Assembly (NCBI GenBank): GCA_013619105.1
Contig: JABXKU010000005.1
Coordinates: forward strand, 1-64,000
Origin: Desulfuromonadales bacterium
GTDB taxonomy: Bacteria > Desulfobacterota > Desulfuromonadia > Desulfuromonadales > Syntrophotaleaceae
Direction: 5' to 3'
DNA: 64,000 bases
Program-made: the position numbers and the translations under genes
Shown here: in pieces, positions 60,576 to 64,000 of the stretch
Layout: each line of letters begins with the position of its first letter
How positions within the stretch are numbered: the stretch's first letter is position 1
Notes under the pieces: model-generated
What the model was told of the DNA's origin: nothing
Databases searched by the model: none
Seen by the model: only the letters and a program-made list of their open reading frames with translations

Positions 60576-61277
60576 TCAAGGACCGCGTTCGGCGAGCCAA
60601 ATTGCGTGGAGGTCGCCTTTATTATCCTGCTCCGGCACCCGGGATTGTTTCACCTTAAAACCGACCTTGCGCAGGCGTTCCATAAAGTTACGGCTAGGGC
60701 CGGCCGACCACACAGCGAGTATACCATCGGGACGCAAGGCACGGTAGGCCTCGGTCAAACCATCAGTGGAGTAGAGCCAATCATTTTTCTTGCGGGTAAA
60801 GCCTTTGGGACCATTATCCACATCGAGCAAAATAGCATCAAAGGCGTTTCTTTCAGCCCGCAGAATCTTAGCCACATCGCCCTGGCGTACGGTGGTCCGT
60901 TTATCCTGCAAAGGATGACCTGCATACTTTCCAAGGGGGCCTCGATTCCACTCCACCACGGTGGGCACCAGTTCGGCCACCACCACCTCTGCATTATCCC
61001 CCACATGGCGCAGAGCGGCAGCCAGGGTAAACCCCATCCCCAGGCCACCAACTAGCACGCGGGGCTGGTCCCGACCGGCGATTTTAGGGCATACCAGCTC
61101 AGCTAGGGCATCTTCGGACTGATGGGCTGTTGTGCTCATCAAACCACCACCGCTGGAAACACTGATAGAGTATTCGCCCTCACACATATACAAATCAAGT
61201 TCACCACCACCGGGGATCTTAGCCGTATCGACTAGTTCCCATGCATCCATACTATCGTCTGTAATTTCGGAAGGCAT
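60576..61277 (-). CDS. Spermidine-synthase-like methyltransferase-fold protein (paralogue 2)
   Basis: The 233-residue protein has VLVGGLGMGFTLAAALRHVG (about 73-92), AEVVVAELVPTVVEWNRGPL (about 97-116) and FDAILLDVDNGPKGF (about 142), the same layout as the gene at 53719-54417. It lacks the N-terminal domain of polyamine synthases, so polyamine production is not implied. Substrate unknown. A short C-terminal block (KQSRVPEQDNKGDLHAIWLA) parallels the other paralogue's end (HGKGGYRHAVWIA). Confidence 0.8.
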   Translation of the reverse strand: MPSEITDDSMDAWELVDTAKIPGGGELDLYMCEGEYSISVSSGGGLMSTTAHQSEDALAELVCPKIAGRDQPRVLVGGLGMGFTLAAALRHVGDNAEVVVAELVPTVVEWNRGPLGKYAGHPLQDKRTTVRQGDVAKILRAERNAFDAILLDVDNGPKGFTRKKNDWLYSTDGLTEAYRALRPDGILAVWSAGPSRNFMERLRKVGFKVKQSRVPEQDNKGDLHAIWLAERGP

Positions 61278-61306
61278 TAATACCTGTTATATAAGAAGGT
61301 TAAGTT

Positions 61307-61483
61307 AGTTTTCATCCTGAAACGGCTCTTTTTCCCAATCTCGGCGTCAATCCGCGCCCTTGCGTGTGCGGCGTAAACAGCTACGCCTCCGTGCAAGCGC
61401 TTGATTTCCTTGACCTTAGGAAAAATTGCTCGTTTCCCATATGAAAACTGCACTGTGTCCATCCATAGTTTCCGGATGGACAT
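61307..61483 (-). repeat. Dispersed palindromic repeat, copy E
   Basis: A full-length copy in minus orientation: right end AGTTTTCATCCTGAAACGGC, centre GGCGTAAACAGCTACGCC, left end GTTTCCCATATGAAAACTGC and the outer hairpin GTCCATCCATAGTTTCCGGA-TGGAC. It starts 30 bp upstream of the paralogue-2 start codon, so it lies in that gene's promoter/leader region. Confidence 0.93.
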
Positions 61484-61821
61484 AAGTAAATATTTGAGCA
61501 TAGAAAAACTGCGCAAACGCGAGTCGCGCTCACTATGCTTGAAGATGTGCTTAGCGTCAACCATAAGTCACCGATTGCGCGACAAATTATAACATCTATG
61601 GCCGCTGGCCTTGGTGCCAGAGCCATCAAGCAGAAAGAATATGACTCGGATGGCCAAAAGATCGGTCAGGCGCCACTCGGTTTCTATCCTGATTTTCTCC
61701 AGATTTTCCCGATATGCAATAGGATTCCGTGGTAAAACAAACGACCTCAAGCAAACAGGGGAACCCGATTTTAAATGGCAGAATGCCTCAACACTTACTT
61801 TCACTAAATGAAGGACCACCT
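61484..61821. other. Intergenic region upstream of the YaeQ gene
   Basis: About 340 bp without a supported gene. Short frames on both strands lack ribosome-binding sites and recognisable motifs. Confidence 0.4.
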
Positions 61822-62358
61822 GTGGCCTTAAAACCGACCATCTATAAACTACGAATTACCTTAGCCGATATCGACAGAAATCATTATGACGATCTCAACC
61901 TGACTGTAGCCCAACATCCATCGGAAACCCTTGAGCGCATGATGGCCCGAGTGTTGGCCTTTTGCATTAATGCTCAGGAATTTCTTGAATTTACCAAAGG
62001 GATCAGCGTCGCGGAAGAACCGGACATCTGGGCTCGTACCCTGGATGACAGACTTTCGCTATGGATCGATGTCGGTGAGCCCGCTTTTGACCGGATAAAA
62101 AAAGCCACCCGCATCTCAGAAACTGTCAAGATTTACAGCTTCAATGCCAAATCAGACGCCTGGTGGGATACGGGCCAGAATAAGTTTAAAGAGCTGTCGG
62201 CTTCCTTCTTTCGTTTTGAGTGGCACCAGATACAAACCCTGGCAACTCTGGTGAAGCGCACGATGTCTCTGTCTGTCACCATTACAGGCGATTCAGCCTA
62301 CGTTTCCACGAAGTCGGGGGAATGTGAAGTGTCCTGGGTCTTGTTGAAAGAATCATAA
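61822..62358 (+). CDS. YaeQ-family protein
   Basis: The 178-residue protein begins at a GTG at 61822 with AAGGA seven bases upstream and reads VALKPTIYKLRITLADIDRN, then FCINAQEFLEFTKGIS and EEPDIWARTLDDRLSLWIDV, the YaeQ signature. The fold is PD-(D/E)XK nuclease-like. Genetic links in enterobacteria are to transcription elongation defects, but biochemical function is unclear. Frames further upstream are open but lack the family's N-terminus. Confidence 0.9.
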   Translation: MALKPTIYKLRITLADIDRNHYDDLNLTVAQHPSETLERMMARVLAFCINAQEFLEFTKGISVAEEPDIWARTLDDRLSLWIDVGEPAFDRIKKATRISETVKIYSFNAKSDAWWDTGQNKFKELSASFFRFEWHQIQTLATLVKRTMSLSVTITGDSAYVSTKSGECEVSWVLLKES

Positions 62359-62422
62359 GGTACCGTTATCCATGGTACCCCCCATCCATTAATTCTGTTT
62401 CCGCAAGCAGAACTAGGTACAA

Positions 62423-63691
62423 ATGAGAAACAAACCAACACAGATGCCCTTTCACTATGGCTGGGTCATCGTTCTTGTCGCCATGCTGGCCGTCTTTGGC
62501 TGCATCGGTCTCGGACGCCTGGCCCTTGGAATGCTCCTGCCCTCCATGGGCGCGGACTTAGGCTTAAGCTATAGCCAAATGGGGATGATCAGCGCCGGAA
62601 ACTTTATCGGTTATCTTGGGGCTGTTTTATTTTGCGGCTGGATGGTCCGCCGTCTTAGTGCCCGCACCATGATTGCCTGCGGTCTGCTTACAGTCGCGGC
62701 CTCGATGATGCTGATCAGCCGCACAAGCCACTACCCAACGATACTGGCACTCTATGTTCTTACCGGGGTGGGTTCCGGCACCGCCAACATGCCCGTGATG
62801 GGTTTAGTTGCCCACTGGTTCAAGGCCCGCAGCCGAGGGCGCGCTGGCGGCCTGTTGATGGCCGGCAACGGCTTCGCCATCATGCTCAGCGGAGTCTTGA
62901 TCCCGCTGCTAACCGCCAGCCAGGGCGCAGCCGGCTGGCGGTTGGGCTGGCTGTTACTTGGAGCACTGGTCGGGGCCATAGCCTTACTCTGTGCCCTGCT
63001 GTTACGAGACAACCCCGAATCGATAGGCTTGCAGCCGATTGGCTCCGAGGTTCCTGCAGAAAAAGCCCAAAATAGCACCGCAGACACTCTACCGTCGAGG
63101 AAAACACCACCCTGGCTGCTCGCCCTCATCGCCAGCGTATTCTTCATCTTTTGCTTCACTTACGTCATCTATGCCACCTTCATCGTCACCACTTTGGTGC
63201 AGGAGATGGGTTTCAGTGAAGCACAAGCCAGCCACCTATGGATCTGGATCGGCTTCTGCGCCCTCTTCTCCGGGCCACTGTTCGGTGCCCTGTCTGATCG
63301 CATCGGACGGGGCTGGGGAATGATGATCGTATTTGCTGTGCAGACCTGTGCCTATTTATTAGCGGCCAGCCAACTATCAGGGCTATGGATCTATCTTTCA
63401 GTCACCCTGTATGGTCTCTCGGCCTTCAGCATTCCTTCCATCATTGTGGCCACCCTCAGCGATTATTTGCCCCGTGAAAGGGTCACCGCCGCCCTCGGTC
63501 ATGTGACCTTTTTCGCCAGCTTTGGACAGATTGTTGGGCCGAGCCTGGCCGGTCTTCTCGCCGATCTAAGTGGCAGCTTCAGTAGCAGTTATCTGCTCGC
63601 CGCAGGCTTAACGGCTACGGCAGCCGCCCTGGTTATGCTGCTACCCAAGATGGATAAGTCGCCCACATCGCAAACCCTGGTCCAGAATTGA
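62423..63691 (+). CDS. Major facilitator superfamily transporter
   Basis: The 422-residue protein has 12 predicted membrane helices in two groups of six with a central hydrophilic loop (about 195-228). It starts MRNKPTQMPFHYGWVIVLVA and has the A-type motifs GWMVRRLSARTM and GALSDRIGRGWG in the loops between helices 2-3 and 8-9. It resembles the YbfB/OFA-like MFS branch, and substrate specificity cannot be read. It is close (65 bp) to yaeQ and the yheU-like gene. Confidence 0.87.
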   Translation: MRNKPTQMPFHYGWVIVLVAMLAVFGCIGLGRLALGMLLPSMGADLGLSYSQMGMISAGNFIGYLGAVLFCGWMVRRLSARTMIACGLLTVAASMMLISRTSHYPTILALYVLTGVGSGTANMPVMGLVAHWFKARSRGRAGGLLMAGNGFAIMLSGVLIPLLTASQGAAGWRLGWLLLGALVGAIALLCALLLRDNPESIGLQPIGSEVPAEKAQNSTADTLPSRKTPPWLLALIASVFFIFCFTYVIYATFIVTTLVQEMGFSEAQASHLWIWIGFCALFSGPLFGALSDRIGRGWGMMIVFAVQTCAYLLAASQLSGLWIYLSVTLYGLSAFSIPSIIVATLSDYLPRERVTAALGHVTFFASFGQIVGPSLAGLLADLSGSFSSSYLLAAGLTATAAALVMLLPKMDKSPTSQTLVQN

Positions 63692-63752
63692 GAAACACCT
63701 GCCTCTGTTCCGACCACCCAGATAATAAAACCTGCACTATTTGAGGTAATTT

Positions 63753-63998
63753 GTGAATCAAGAAAACAACACTGACCATCCTGAAGACGGGATAGAGGTC
63801 CCCTACAAACAGATCGCTCTAGACACCCTACGTCGAATGATCCAGGAATTTGTAACCAGAGACGGTTCAGATTGGGCCGAAGTAGGTTGTACACTAGAGG
63901 ATAAAGTTGCCCAGGTTCTGCAGCAACTGAAGAACAAACAGATTAAGGTCGTTTTCGATTTAAAAACGCAAACAGCCAACCTAGTCCCCTGCTCCTAA
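63753..63998 (+). CDS. YheU-family protein
   Basis: The 81-residue protein starts at a GTG with GAGGTAATTT upstream. The core EVPYKQIALDTLRRMIQEFV and the GSDWAEVGCTLEDKVAQVLQ segment match YheU (UPF0270), and the ending (TQTANLVP) fits the strand-turn at its C-terminus. Function is unknown. The stop falls three bases from the window end, so the gene is complete. Confidence 0.85.
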   Translation: MNQENNTDHPEDGIEVPYKQIALDTLRRMIQEFVTRDGSDWAEVGCTLEDKVAQVLQQLKNKQIKVVFDLKTQTANLVPCS

Positions 63999-64000
63999 AA

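Overview
The window looks like a chromosomal segment of a Gram-negative anaerobe of the Desulfuromonadales type (Desulfuromonas/Pelobacter/Geobacter relatives). This is inferred from gene content: a NuoE/NuoF-like pair, a creatininase-family protein, a cytochrome P460, an AmmeMemoRadiSam B protein, a PocR-type histidine kinase, a remnant of a multiheme nitrite reductase, and a CYTH/CHAD/SixA cluster. Many outer-membrane proteins and lipoproteins confirm a diderm cell. No sequence search was run, so the genus is not claimed. Most of the window is housekeeping chromosome, much of it on the minus strand, with islands of decayed and repetitive DNA between operons.

Layout. 1-700: start of a NuoF-like gene and a complete NuoE-like gene (minus). 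1.2-6.1 kb: yhbY, a GAF-GGDEF-EAL protein, dgt, rsmD and coaD. 6.1-8.6 kb: creatininase-family protein, a tandem repeat, then queE-queD-yacG. 8.7-11.1 kb: a deleted IS3-family element beside a truncated CHAD gene, then CYTH, SixA and a small Cys/Lys-rich protein. 11.1-13.7 kb: MCE lipoprotein, the first copy of a dispersed repeat, a YgjP-like peptidase, and MazF and transposase remnants. 13.7-19.7 kb: SdsA-like alkyl sulfatase, a prokaryotic pentameric ligand-gated ion channel, a MipA-like outer-membrane protein preceded by a 7-bp tandem repeat, and a frameshifted REP-associated transposase. 19.7-25.4 kb: a minus-strand envelope cluster (lipase-like lipoprotein, DUF4105 protein, frameshifted DUF502 protein, two outer-membrane barrels). 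25.8-35.0 kb: tRNA-Gly, CCA-adding enzyme, aminotransferase, tRNA-Gln, pepN, gltX, amrB, tRNA-Cys.

35.1-40.3 kb holds the most interesting candidate system: five tightly packed minus-strand genes encoding a lipoprotein, an ExbB/TolQ-like channel, an ExbD/TolR-like protein, a proline-rich TonB/TolA-like single-pass protein without a recognisable TonB C-terminal domain, and a large helical periplasmic protein. This arrangement suggests a dedicated energised envelope machine; its substrate is unknown. 40.6-45.6 kb: Prc protease, cytochrome P460 lipoprotein, tRNA-Val, YbgC thioesterase, a Crp/Fnr regulator, and a heavily mutated 3' end of nrfA that has lost recognisable heme motifs. 45.8-50 kb: small lipoprotein, a signalling operon (PocR-PAS kinase and two receiver-only regulators), MarC. 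50-64 kb: RluA-type synthase, methyltransferases, an ABC-F ATPase with a terminator-like hairpin in its leader, rhodanese/MauE pair, SulP/Usp pair, DEAD-box helicase, YaeQ, MFS transporter and YheU.

A recurrent theme is a palindromic, MITE-like dispersed repeat of about 150-180 bp with imperfect terminal inverted repeats and a strong central hairpin. Seven copies or fragments are visible (near 12.0, 33.8, 34.8, 53.6, 54.7, 58.9 and 61.4 kb). Two of them lie immediately beside paralogous spermidine-synthase-like methyltransferase genes. The pseudogenes (CHAD, mazF, nrfA, transposases, DUF502) indicate ongoing reduction of accessory functions.
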